From Chloroflexota bacterium (GTDB taxonomy: Bacteria; Chloroflexota; Anaerolineae; Aggregatilineales; Phototrophicaceae): 40,643 bases of DNA. The stretch spans positions 1 through 40,643 of the forward strand of contig JACAES010000125.1 of the NCBI GenBank assembly GCA_013388735.1, written 5' to 3'. A program made the position numbers and the translations under genes. Positions 30,473 to 38,189 of the stretch are shown one piece after another. The notes below the pieces were generated by a model. The model was not told the origin of the DNA. It worked only from the letters and a program-made list of their open reading frames with translations, and made no database searches. Each line of letters starts with the position of its first letter. Within the stretch, counting starts at the first letter, position 1.

Positions 30473-32776
30473 GTGTTGTTCAAATCCATCTCTTTCGGCA
30501 AGCGTCTGGCCCGGATACCCCTCACCCGGCGGCGCATGGGCGTGATCGGCCTGACGCTGGCCGCCGGTGGTTTGATGGCCGCCAGCGCCTACTTCTTTCG
30601 TCCGGCCACCGCCGGCGGGCTGCTGCTGGAAGCGGCGCTGCTGATGCTCGCCGGCGGCGCGGCGTTGTGGGGCGCGACCGCCTGGCAGGGATACGCCGCC
30701 CACGAAACGCGCCCGTCGCCGCGAATCGAAACGCCCTCACCGGCTGAACCGGCTGCCCATACCGGGGCAGGGCAAACGCATCAAACTGCAATTTCGCGTC
30801 ACGTTAACCCTTGTCCCCCCGCACCCCTTTCTCCGCGCGCGGGGAAAGGGGGAGTAAGAGTCGTTTTAAGCCCCCTCTCCGAATTCGGGGAGGGGGTTTG
30901 GGGGAGGGGTCAACGGGCGAAAGCCTACTTATTGAGACGAAGTATCTTCATGCTTAAGCCCTGCTATACCGGGGCGCGGGCGGCGCTGCCGCAGATCGCG
31001 CTGGCGCTGGGACTGGCCGCGCTGCTGGCGCTGGTGGAGATCAACGGCGGTTTTGTCGGTATCGCTGCGCTGCAACAAACGTCGCTGCGGGCGCAGTTCG
31101 GCCTGCTGGTGGCTGCCGTCGCGCTCATCACCTGGGGGCTGGGGGCCGAAACCGGCGCGCGGGTTAAAACGCCGCGCTCGCGGCGGGCGGCGCTGGCGCT
31201 GGGCCTGGAAGTGGGCGTAGTGGTCGCCGTCACGCTGCTGGCGCTGTTTTTGCGCGTGTGGCATCTGGGCGACGCGGTTCACAAGTTCGTGGACGAAATA
31301 CATTTTTCGACGGCGGTGGCCGGGCTGCTGCCGGGGACGAGCGGCATAGACCTGCTGGCCCCCTTCGCCGGCATCACAGCCTTTCCCTGGCTGTATCCGT
31401 TCTGGCAGTCCGAAGTTGTTTTCATCGGCGGGCGCACGCTGGAAAGCCTGCGGCTGGTGAGTGCCGTCCTGGGTACGCTGACCATCCCGGCGCTGTACCT
31501 GCTGGCACGGGCGCTGTTCGACCGCACGACGGCGCTGCTGGCGGCGCTGCTGCTGGCGACTTTTCCGCCGCATCTGCACTTCAGCCGCATCGCGCTGAAC
31601 AACGTGGCCGACCCGCTGTTCGGGACGCTGGCGCTGGCATTTTTGGCGCGCGGCCTCAAAACCGGGCGGCGGCTGGATTATGCGCTGGCCGGGGCGGCGC
31701 TGGGGCTGACGCAGTATTTTTACGAGGGCGGGCGGCTGCTGTTCCCGCCGCTGGCGGCGATCTGGGTGCTGCTGCTGGCGATTGTGCCGCGATTGGCGCG
31801 GCGCGGCAGGGGTGATGCCGTCGAGTGGAGACTTAACCGGCGCGGGCTGGCGACGATGGCGCTGGCGGCGCTGCTGGTGGGTCTGCCGATTTATACTACG
31901 CTGCTGGCGAACGGCCTGCCGCTGATGCCGCGTATGGGGACGGTGGCGGTGGGCGGCACGTACTGGCAGCGTGTGATGACAGAAGGCACGCCGCAAACGC
32001 TGGAGCAGCACATTTTACGCCCCTTCCTGGTTTACGTGCATATGCCGGAGACGGCGCTTTTTTACGGCGGCGACCAACCGCTGGTGCTGGAATATCTGGT
32101 GCCGTTGTTGCTGCTGGGGGTGTTCGGGCTGCTGTGGCGCTGGCGGACGCCGGGTAATCTGGTGCTGGCGTGGGTGCTGCTGACCTCGATGGGCAACATG
32201 CTGATGACCGAAAGCGCCGTGTTCGCCCGCTACGTGGTGGTATTCCCGGCGCTGGCGCTGCTGCTGGCGCTGGGCGTGCGCTACGTGCTGGCGCTGCTGG
32301 TGCCGGGGCGGGCGGCGCCGGCGCTGATGCTGGCGCTGGCGGCCTTCATAGCGGTGCGGCAGGGCGTGTATTATTTCGACCGCCACCTGAATTTTTACAA
32401 CTGGCAGATTCGCCCGACCTACGACAGCGAGGATGCCATGTTCCGTTCCGCCGATTTTCCCGCCGGGACGCAGGTGCATGTTATCAGCCAGGGCAGCTAT
32501 GGGGCGCAGTATCTTTCCGGCGTGCTGGGCTATCTGGCGAAAAATCCCGGCCTGAGCGTGGATGTTGTGCTGCCGGATGAGTTTAATGTGGCCTATCTGG
32601 CCGACCTGCCGCCGGAGGTAGACCACGCTTTTTACCTCGAACCGTATGACGTGCAGGCGATTGGCCTGCTTCAGCAGCAGTACGGCGATTTGCTCGATCC
32701 GCGCTTCAGCCCCTACAACGTGCCGCCGGAGCGCCAACTGGTGCTGTTTTACATCCCCGGCACGCCGGGCGGGTGA
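30473..32776 (+). CDS. GT39-like polytopic glycosyltransferase, paralogue 3, with in-frame MITE insertion
   Basis: 767 residues; GTG 30473 or TTG 30476 start after CGGAGC. The catalytic-loop motif is KFVDEIHFSTA, followed by RALFDRTTALLAALLLATFPPHLHFSR and GLTQYFYEGGR, so it is closely related to the genes at 22754 and 28205. Residues 99-167 derive from a family A element: the tripeptide TGA is encoded on both sides (HTGAG, YTGAR) because of a 9-bp target duplication. Without the 69 inserted residues the N-terminal region would read straight into the ALPQIALALG helix. The insert lies in a Pro-rich linker between helices and is probably tolerated. Function as for the paralogues. Confidence 0.85.
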   Translation: MLFKSISFGKRLARIPLTRRRMGVIGLTLAAGGLMAASAYFFRPATAGGLLLEAALLMLAGGAALWGATAWQGYAAHETRPSPRIETPSPAEPAAHTGAGQTHQTAISRHVNPCPPAPLSPRAGKGGVRVVLSPLSEFGEGVWGRGQRAKAYLLRRSIFMLKPCYTGARAALPQIALALGLAALLALVEINGGFVGIAALQQTSLRAQFGLLVAAVALITWGLGAETGARVKTPRSRRAALALGLEVGVVVAVTLLALFLRVWHLGDAVHKFVDEIHFSTAVAGLLPGTSGIDLLAPFAGITAFPWLYPFWQSEVVFIGGRTLESLRLVSAVLGTLTIPALYLLARALFDRTTALLAALLLATFPPHLHFSRIALNNVADPLFGTLALAFLARGLKTGRRLDYALAGAALGLTQYFYEGGRLLFPPLAAIWVLLLAIVPRLARRGRGDAVEWRLNRRGLATMALAALLVGLPIYTTLLANGLPLMPRMGTVAVGGTYWQRVMTEGTPQTLEQHILRPFLVYVHMPETALFYGGDQPLVLEYLVPLLLLGVFGLLWRWRTPGNLVLAWVLLTSMGNMLMTESAVFARYVVVFPALALLLALGVRYVLALLVPGRAAPALMLALAAFIAVRQGVYYFDRHLNFYNWQIRPTYDSEDAMFRSADFPAGTQVHVISQGSYGAQYLSGVLGYLAKNPGLSVDVVLPDEFNVAYLADLPPEVDHAFYLEPYDVQAIGLLQQQYGDLLDPRFSPYNVPPERQLVLFYIPGTPGG
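30768..30965 (+). mobile_element. MITE-like repeat, family A copy 3, inserted in a coding gene
   Basis: The left end CAGGGCAAACGCATCAA (30768-30784) and right end TTCATGCTTAAGCCCTG (30947-30963) are degenerate versions of the family A ends. The 9-bp ATACCGGGG occurs at 30759-30767 and 30966-30974 as target duplication. Element plus duplication is 207 bp, exactly 69 codons, and has no stop in the host frame. Confidence 0.87.
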
Positions 32777-32778
32777 AA

Positions 32779-32976
32779 ACCCCACACCCCCTCGTTCTCC
32801 CTCTCTCAACTGCCACTTCGTGGCGAGGCAAGGGGGAGGGAAAAACGAAAAACCTGTCTTTCACCCCTCTCCCAGTGCCGAAGGCACGTTCGGGAGAGGG
32901 GACGGGGGTGAGGGCAAAAAGCGGGCGGGCGTGAAAAGCGGTTTCGTCGCCCTGCTGGGGTGGCAACGTGCATAAC
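32779..32976 (+). mobile_element. Dispersed repeat family B, copy 3 (left end missing)
   Basis: 198 bp starting right after the GT39-like stop codon. It matches family B from CACCCCCTCGTTCTCCC through the hairpin CCCCTCTCCCAGTGCCGAAGG...CGGGAGAGGGG to the right end GGGGTGGCAACGTGCATAAC. The left terminal 30 bases found in copies 1 and 2 are absent. Its right end stops five bases short of the pentapeptide-repeat gene stop, so the hairpin may end both converging transcripts. Confidence 0.7.
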
Positions 32977-32981
32977 CGTCT

Positions 32982-34304
32982 TCAGCGGACGAGCGCGCCG
33001 TAGTCGCCCAGGTTGATGCCCGGCTCGTAGGGGCGGCCATCCGGCAGGGTCGCGCCGGTCAGGTCGGCGTCGCGGAAGTTGGCCTGGCTGAGCGTGGCGT
33101 GCAGCAGGTTCGCGCCGCGCAGGTTGGCCTGGCGGAAACCGGCTGCCGACAGGTTGGCTTCGGTCAGGTCGGCATTTTCCAGGTCGGCTTCGCGGCAGTT
33201 CGCGCCGCTGAGGTTCGCCAGCCGCAGGTTCGCGCCGCGCAGGTGGGCATCGCGCAGGCTGCCGCCGCTCACATTGGCTTCGGACAGGTCGGCGGACTCC
33301 AGGTTGGCATCGTCGAGGTTCGCGCCGCTGAGGTTCGCCAGCCGCAGATTGGCGTGGTTCAGATCGGCATCGCTCAGGTTTACGCCGCCGGCATTGGCTT
33401 CGGACAGGTCGGCGGATTCCAGCACCGCGTCGTCCAGGTTGACGCCGGTGAGGTTCGCCAGCCGCAGGTTGGCGCGGCGTAACACGGCGTCGTCGAGGTT
33501 CGCGCCTTCCAGGTTGGCTTCGGACAGATCGGCTTCTTCCAGGTCGGCGTCGTCCAGGTTGACCCCGCGCAGGTTGGCGCGGCGCAGGTTGGCGCGGCGT
33601 AACACGGCGTCGTCGAGGTTCGCGCCTTCCAGGTTGGCTTCGGACAGATTGGCCTCCTCCAGATCGGCTTCATCGAGGTTCGCGCCGCGCAGGTTGGCGG
33701 CCTGGAGGTTCGCCTGCCGCAGCACCGCATCGCTCAAATCCACGCCGTCCAGGTTTTTGCCGGCGAAGTCGCGCCCGGTCAAATTCTGGCCGCTCAGGTC
33801 TTCAAATTCCGGCGTGCTGATGATGACGCGGCGTTTGCGTTTGCCTTCGCCCAGGTCAATGTCGAGGTTCACGTCAATTTCGGTCATGGCGCGGCGCAGG
33901 GCGTCGCGGGTGGTCGCCATGATGCGGTCGCGCAGTTCGCGGCCCAGGTCTTTCAGTTCCTCCATGTCACCGGAAAAACCGGCGGCGGAAGCCGAGGCGG
34001 CGCGTTCGCCGCGCAGCACGCCCTCCATATAGGTGACAAGCTGGCTGACGGCCATCTGCACCTGGGCCAGTTTCAGCCGTTCGTCGGCGTCGTCCGGGAT
34101 GGACAGCGCCAGCGCGTCGGTGATGTAGGGGTCATCCGGCAGCAGGGCGGCGACGCGGGCGTGCAGGCTGTTGTAACTCTTGACGGCCATATCGCTCGTC
34201 CCCCGGTAGATTTCCATCACCAGGCTTTTTTCGACGGAAGCGGCCAGGGACCTGAGGGCCGGGATAAGCTGGCGCAGACTGCGCCGGGTTTCTTCGCTGA
34301 GCAT
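32982..34304 (-). CDS. Pentapeptide-repeat protein with helical N-terminal domain
   Basis: 440 residues from ATG 34304 (AAGGAG six bases upstream). Residues 1-150 are helical, with RRSLRQLIPALRSLAASVEKSL and TYMEGVLRGE. Then, from FEDLSGQNLTGRDF near residue 170 to about 425, there are some 50 A(N/D)Lxx units such as ANLEGANLDDAVLRRANL, which should form a right-handed quadrilateral beta-helix. A 120-bp (40-residue) block is repeated almost exactly (33481-33600 and 33601-33720), a recent expansion. No catalytic domain. Pentapeptide proteins include DNA-mimic gyrase protectors but most have unknown roles. The gene follows the sigma factor unit on the same strand. Confidence 0.92.
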   Translation of the reverse strand: MLSEETRRSLRQLIPALRSLAASVEKSLVMEIYRGTSDMAVKSYNSLHARVAALLPDDPYITDALALSIPDDADERLKLAQVQMAVSQLVTYMEGVLRGERAASASAAGFSGDMEELKDLGRELRDRIMATTRDALRRAMTEIDVNLDIDLGEGKRKRRVIISTPEFEDLSGQNLTGRDFAGKNLDGVDLSDAVLRQANLQAANLRGANLDEADLEEANLSEANLEGANLDDAVLRRANLRRANLRGVNLDDADLEEADLSEANLEGANLDDAVLRRANLRLANLTGVNLDDAVLESADLSEANAGGVNLSDADLNHANLRLANLSGANLDDANLESADLSEANVSGGSLRDAHLRGANLRLANLSGANCREADLENADLTEANLSAAGFRQANLRGANLLHATLSQANFRDADLTGATLPDGRPYEPGINLGDYGALVR

Positions 34305-34339
34305 GTTGAACTCCTTTTCGATTTGTACGGTTTTCGTAA

Positions 34340-34392
34340 ACCTCACCCCCCGACCCGCTCCGCATGGAGAGGGGCAAAATGGGAGTGAGGCG
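34340..34392 (-). repeat. GC-rich hairpin between the sigma factor unit and the pentapeptide gene
   Basis: CCTCAC at 34342 onward is complementary to GTGAGG ending near 34390, enclosing CCGCTCC-GCAT-GGAGAGG. It resembles the cores of the family A and B repeats and may end the sigma factor transcript. Confidence 0.45.
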
Positions 34393-34415
34393 TGTTCACA
34401 ATCGGCGGCCCGCCT

Positions 34416-34655
34416 CTAACGGGCGGTTTCCACGCGGCGGTTCGCCGGCCGCGCCGGCGATTCGTAACCGGCTTTCAGGCGTTCGCCCTGGGCGATCATC
34501 CATCCACCCAGGCCGGCCAGCAGCCGCCGGTGAGCGGTGGGACGGCAGACCCGGAGTTTGTTCGCCTGGCGGCGGGTATCGGCCTCGCGCAGCAGGCGCG
34601 CGCGCCGGTCGTCCGCTAACTGCGCGTCCTGATAAAAATGGTTAACCATCGTCAT
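34416..34655 (-). CDS. Small basic protein coupled to the ECF sigma factor gene
   Basis: 79 residues (77 if the second ATG, 34649, better spaced from AGGAG, is used). The first ATG overlaps the sigma factor stop as ATGA, so translation is coupled. The protein is Arg-rich with an amphipathic helical segment (HRRLLAGLGGWMIAQGERLK) and no membrane helix or anti-sigma zinc motif. It is too short for a typical anti-sigma factor. No family is recognised; coupling suggests it modulates or is made together with the sigma factor. Confidence 0.6.
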   Translation of the reverse strand: MTMVNHFYQDAQLADDRRARLLREADTRRQANKLRVCRPTAHRRLLAGLGGWMIAQGERLKAGYESPARPANRRVETAR

Positions 34656-35251
34656 CGCTCCTGATTCAACTCGGTTTCCAGCACGCTCACGGTTTCGGGA
34701 CTTAAGAACTGGCGCAGCGTCTTTTTGGCGTAAAACAGCCGCGATTTGACCGTGCCGATGCCGGTATCCATCGCCTCGGCGATTTCGGCATACGACAGTT
34801 CTTCCTCAACGTACAGGATGAGCGTCTGGCGCTGAAGCTCCGGCAGGCGATCCATCGCCTGCTGCACTTCCAGGTAGAGCATCAGCCAGTGGACGACTTC
34901 TTCCGGCTGCGACGAGCCGTCGGCGGGCGTGTTGAGCGCAGCCCAGGACTCCATCGGCTCGTCATCCAGCGAAAGCTGCTTAAAACGCCCCAGGCGGCGC
35001 AGTTCGTCATAACAGCGGTTGCGGACGACCCGGAACAGGTACGGGCGCAGTTTCTCCGGCGGGTGAATTTGCCCCAGGTTTTTGTAGAGCGCGATGAACG
35101 AATCCTGCACGATGTCGTCTTCCGCATCGCTGACGCCGATCAACCGCCACACGAATCGCCGCACCGGCGGCTCCAGCGTTTGCTGGAGCTGGTCGAAGGC
35201 TTCACAGTCTCCGGCCTGGGCCTGTTGCAGCAGCTCGTGTTCGGGTATCAC
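34652..35251 (-). CDS. ECF-type RNA polymerase sigma factor
   Basis: 199 residues from GTG 35251 (AAAGGAG six bases upstream); an upstream extension to 35302 is unlikely. Region 2 contains DAEDDIVQDSFIALYKN and LRPYLFRVVRNRCYDELRR, which bind core polymerase and melt the -10. After an acidic linker, region 4 has ELSYAEIAEAMDTGIGTVKSRLFYAKKTLRQ, the -35 helix-turn-helix. No anti-sigma factor with a membrane helix is adjacent; the small overlapping ORF downstream is the only candidate partner. Targets are unknown but may include the pentapeptide protein that follows. Confidence 0.93.
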   Translation of the reverse strand: MIPEHELLQQAQAGDCEAFDQLQQTLEPPVRRFVWRLIGVSDAEDDIVQDSFIALYKNLGQIHPPEKLRPYLFRVVRNRCYDELRRLGRFKQLSLDDEPMESWAALNTPADGSSQPEEVVHWLMLYLEVQQAMDRLPELQRQTLILYVEEELSYAEIAEAMDTGIGTVKSRLFYAKKTLRQFLSPETVSVLETELNQER

Positions 35252-35344
35252 CGGACGCTCCTTTCTATACCCTATAACGGAGCAGTCGCGGTATTTGTTC
35301 AAAAGTCGTGGGATTGCGGGCGGACGGCGCGCCGGCCTCGTGCG

Positions 35345-35992
35345 TTATGACGGATTCGGGTCGTCGAGAATCCGGCGGCGCAGGCGGTCGTATTCTTCCT
35401 GCGAGATCAGCCCCTTATCCAGCGCCTCTTTAATTTCTTCCAGGCGGGCGGTCAGGTCGCCGCCCTGTGTCGGCGCAAAGCCGCTCATGCTGTCCAGCAT
35501 TTGCTGCACCACGCGGGCGGCGTCCTGCGGCAGGTCGGCCTGGCCGATGTCGCCGCCCTGGATGGTGACGACGGTGGTGGTTCGCCCCGGTCCGCCGGTT
35601 TGGAACACAAGCGGCTGGCCGATGGTGTCCATATCGCCCGCCGCCCGCCGCGCCGCGCCGCGCACCATGCCAAAGATGCCGGACAGGAGCAGCAGCAGGC
35701 CGAGTATAAACGGCGTGGCGAAACCCAGGCCAATGGTCAGCGCGACCTTATCGGTGATGTCGCGCGCCGTCCCGGCGTCGTTGACGCAGGCATAAAACAC
35801 CCCGCGCCCGTTGACCGTCACCGGCGAGCCGCCGCCGGTGCTGACCGTCTGCCGGACGGTTTCGCCGGCGCCGCAGTGCAGGTCTTTGAACAGGTCGGCC
35901 AGCGCCGGCTGACCGGCGGGGTCTTGCAGCATGAAAATCATCACAATCACCGAAACCACCATCAGGACAATACCCAGAATCAGCCGGAACAT
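35345..35992 (-). CDS. Membrane protein with C-terminal SHOCT domain
   Basis: 215 residues from ATG 35992 (GAGGG upstream). A first transmembrane helix (LILGIVLMVVSVIVMIFML) and a second near residue 110 (IGLGFATPFILGLLLLLSGIFG) bracket an outer loop with two cysteines (HCGAG, FYACV). The cytoplasmic tail ends in a SHOCT motif, LEEIKEALDKGLISQEEYDRLRRRIL, a short helical hairpin found at the end of many membrane and oligomerising proteins. The role is unknown. It is divergent from the phage connector gene, with 83 bases between the starts. Confidence 0.85.
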   Translation of the reverse strand: MFRLILGIVLMVVSVIVMIFMLQDPAGQPALADLFKDLHCGAGETVRQTVSTGGGSPVTVNGRGVFYACVNDAGTARDITDKVALTIGLGFATPFILGLLLLLSGIFGMVRGAARRAAGDMDTIGQPLVFQTGGPGRTTTVVTIQGGDIGQADLPQDAARVVQQMLDSMSGFAPTQGGDLTARLEEIKEALDKGLISQEEYDRLRRRILDDPNPS

Positions 35993-36075
35993 GGTTAACC
36001 CTCGCCTCTGCTGTTTTTGCGCGCAGAGCATAACACAGGAATACAAAGGCACAACAAAAAAGGAGCTGCAGACGC

Positions 36076-36864
36076 ATGTACACGATAGGCACGTTAGAAC
36101 GGCTGCGCCAGTGGTTAGGGCTGGCGGACGAAGACACGGCGGACGATGCCCGTCTGCGCGAGGCGCTGGCGCAGGCAGCGGCGCAGATCGAGCGGGCGGC
36201 GGGGCGGCGCTTCTGTCCGCGCCGGGCGGCGCTGCCGCATACTGCCACCGGTGTGATCGAACTGCTGCTGGACGATGATCTGCTGGAACTGCTGGCGCTG
36301 ACCAACGGCGACGATCAGGCCATCGCCCTGGAAAATGTGCAGATGCGCCCCGCCGGAAGCCCGGCCAGCCTGCTGCGGCTGACCGACGGCGCGGCTTTCA
36401 CCTGGGGCGAAACGCGGCTGAACGCCATCACCGTCACCGGCATATGGGGCTGGCATGACCGCTGGGACGAAGCCTGGCGCGACAGCGGCGACTCGGTGCA
36501 GGGCGGGCTGGCCGCCGGCGACGGGACGCTGGCGGTGAGCGACGCCGATGGCGCGGACGCCGCCGGAGAGCAGCCGCGTTTTCAGGTCGGGCAGCTGCTG
36601 AAGATCGCGGATGAATATTTGCGCGTGCTGGCGGTGGACAGCGCCGCGAATACGCTGGCGGTCGAACGCGGCGCGAACGGCACCCAGGCGGCCTCGCATC
36701 CGGCGGATACGCCCGTTTATGTCTACCGGCCCCCGGCGGACGTGGCGGCGCTGGCGCTGCGCCGGGCGGCCTGGCTGGTGCGCTCGGCAGATCATCCCGG
36801 AGCGCCGCCCGATGACCTGAACGCGGCGCTGGCCGGGCTGCGTCGGACGGGCGTCAAGGTCTGA
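36076..36864 (+). CDS. Phage head-tail connector protein (gp6-like)
   Basis: 262 residues; ATG preceded by AAAAAAGGAG. The N-terminus is helical with LREALAQAAAQIERAAGRRFCPRR, the pattern of gp6-type connectors (helix, then Gly-Arg-Arg-Phe). A beta part contains VTGIWGWHDRWDEAWRD, comparable to the V-x-G-x-W-G loop of these proteins. The C-terminal helix is VAALALRRAAWLVRS. An extra module at residues 150-215 (LLKIADEYLRVLAV, VERGANGTQAASH) is like an insertion found in some phage adaptor proteins. It would sit under the portal ring and join head to tail. It stands alone between host genes. Confidence 0.75.
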   Translation: MYTIGTLERLRQWLGLADEDTADDARLREALAQAAAQIERAAGRRFCPRRAALPHTATGVIELLLDDDLLELLALTNGDDQAIALENVQMRPAGSPASLLRLTDGAAFTWGETRLNAITVTGIWGWHDRWDEAWRDSGDSVQGGLAAGDGTLAVSDADGADAAGEQPRFQVGQLLKIADEYLRVLAVDSAANTLAVERGANGTQAASHPADTPVYVYRPPADVAALALRRAAWLVRSADHPGAPPDDLNAALAGLRRTGVKV

Positions 36865-36882
36865 GCGCAGGGAGCAGGGCCG

Positions 36883-38124
36883 CTACAGGGCGCGCATCAG
36901 TTTTTCGCCGAATGCAGCCGGTTCGCTTTTCTCAATCCTCAGGCTTTTCGCCCCATGCCACGACAGGAAGTCGCGCAGGGCGGCGGCGACACCGGCAACC
37001 AGCTCGTCGTCCGGCGCGACGCCCGGCTCAAGGTAGAGCGCGTTCAGATTCAGCGCGCCTGTTTTACGATCCAGTTTGGGATCGAAGCGCCCCACCAGCC
37101 GATCTCTGTGCAGAATCGGCAGGCTGAAGTAGCCGTAAACGCGCTCTGCAGCGGGCTTGTAACACTCCAACACCTGGTTAAAGCCCCACAGCTTTTCATC
37201 CCGATCCCCGGCCCAGAACAGCGAATCGAAGGGCGCGAGGAAGGTGGTGCGCTCCGGCCTGATGTCGCCGTCGGCGGCCTGCTGAAGCAGCGGGAGATTA
37301 TCCCGATGCGCCAGCCAGGTTTTGACGCCGTTGGTTGACTCGCCCTGAATTTCGACCAGCACACCGTCGTTAATCAGCGCGCTGACCAGCGACCGGGCCG
37401 GCGTGGCCCGCATGTAGGCGTAAAATGTAAGGTGGCGCGATTCGAACACGCCCAGCGCCCTGGCCGCCTGCTCCAGACAGAAGCGGCGCGCTTCGTCGGG
37501 GGTGATGGGCGTGGTATCCACCCACTCCGGCAGCACCCGTTCCCGGACATCATACACACGCTGGAAGTTCACCCGGTCGGCTACCATCAGGTCGCCCTGG
37601 GCAAACAGCACCTCCAGCGCCACTTTGGATGGCTTCCAGTCGTACCACGCGCCGCGCTGCGGGCCGTCGTACTCAAAATCCCCGACACGCAGCCCGCCTT
37701 CCGAACGGATGCGCTCCAACGTCTGCGCCGCCAGTTCGCGGCTGCCATTTTTGCTCAGCCATTCCCGAAAGCCGGGGTTGTAGCTGATACTCGTGTCCGC
37801 CCGCCAGCGGTGGTAGCGGTAATGTTCCAGCGGGATGATGCTGGCGGCATGTCCCCAACCTTCGTAGAGCCGGCGCTGGCCGGCGGTGTAAATCAGCCGG
37901 TGGAAGTCGTCAATGTCGTATGATCCGAAGCGCGCCCACAGGGTCAGGTAATGGGCGCGTTTGACGACATGCAGCGTGTCAATCTGCACATAACCGAGCG
38001 CCGTCACCAAATCGAGGATGGCGTCGGGCGATGCCTGGTTGGGCGCGGTGAGGCGCTGGACGTGCAGCACTGCCGCGCGCAAGGCGGCGAGCGGGTAGAC
38101 CGGGCCGGAAACTTTTTTCGCCAT
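36883..38124 (-). CDS. YcaQ-like winged-helix DNA glycosylase
   Basis: 413 residues, ATG 38124. The catalytic motif region is LGYVQIDTLHVVKRAHYLTLWAR, with Q47-I48-D49. AlkZ/YcaQ (HTH_42) enzymes carry QxQ in the antibiotic-resistance branch and QxD in the YcaQ branch, so this belongs to the latter. Other family segments are YEGWGHAASIIPLEHY, DSLFWAGDRDEKLWGF and RVYGYFSLPIL. These enzymes remove alkylated bases and unhook interstrand crosslinks. It is transcribed from between the connector gene and ppk2; a hairpin separates it from ppk2. Confidence 0.92.
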   Translation of the reverse strand: MAKKVSGPVYPLAALRAAVLHVQRLTAPNQASPDAILDLVTALGYVQIDTLHVVKRAHYLTLWARFGSYDIDDFHRLIYTAGQRRLYEGWGHAASIIPLEHYRYHRWRADTSISYNPGFREWLSKNGSRELAAQTLERIRSEGGLRVGDFEYDGPQRGAWYDWKPSKVALEVLFAQGDLMVADRVNFQRVYDVRERVLPEWVDTTPITPDEARRFCLEQAARALGVFESRHLTFYAYMRATPARSLVSALINDGVLVEIQGESTNGVKTWLAHRDNLPLLQQAADGDIRPERTTFLAPFDSLFWAGDRDEKLWGFNQVLECYKPAAERVYGYFSLPILHRDRLVGRFDPKLDRKTGALNLNALYLEPGVAPDDELVAGVAAALRDFLSWHGAKSLRIEKSEPAAFGEKLMRAL

Positions 38125-38145
38125 GCGCGTCCTCTGCTGTGATAG

Positions 38146-38173
38146 CCCTGACCCCTATGGAAAGGGGTCAGGG
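38146..38173 (-). terminator. Strong hairpin between ppk2 and the ycaQ-like gene
   Basis: A perfect 11-bp stem, CCCTGACCCCT at 38146-38156 with AGGGGTCAGGG at 38163-38173, and a six-base loop. It lies 17 bases after the ppk2 stop and 22 bases before the next start. No U-run. Confidence 0.6.
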
Positions 38174-38189
38174 ATGAGGTCAAAATCTC

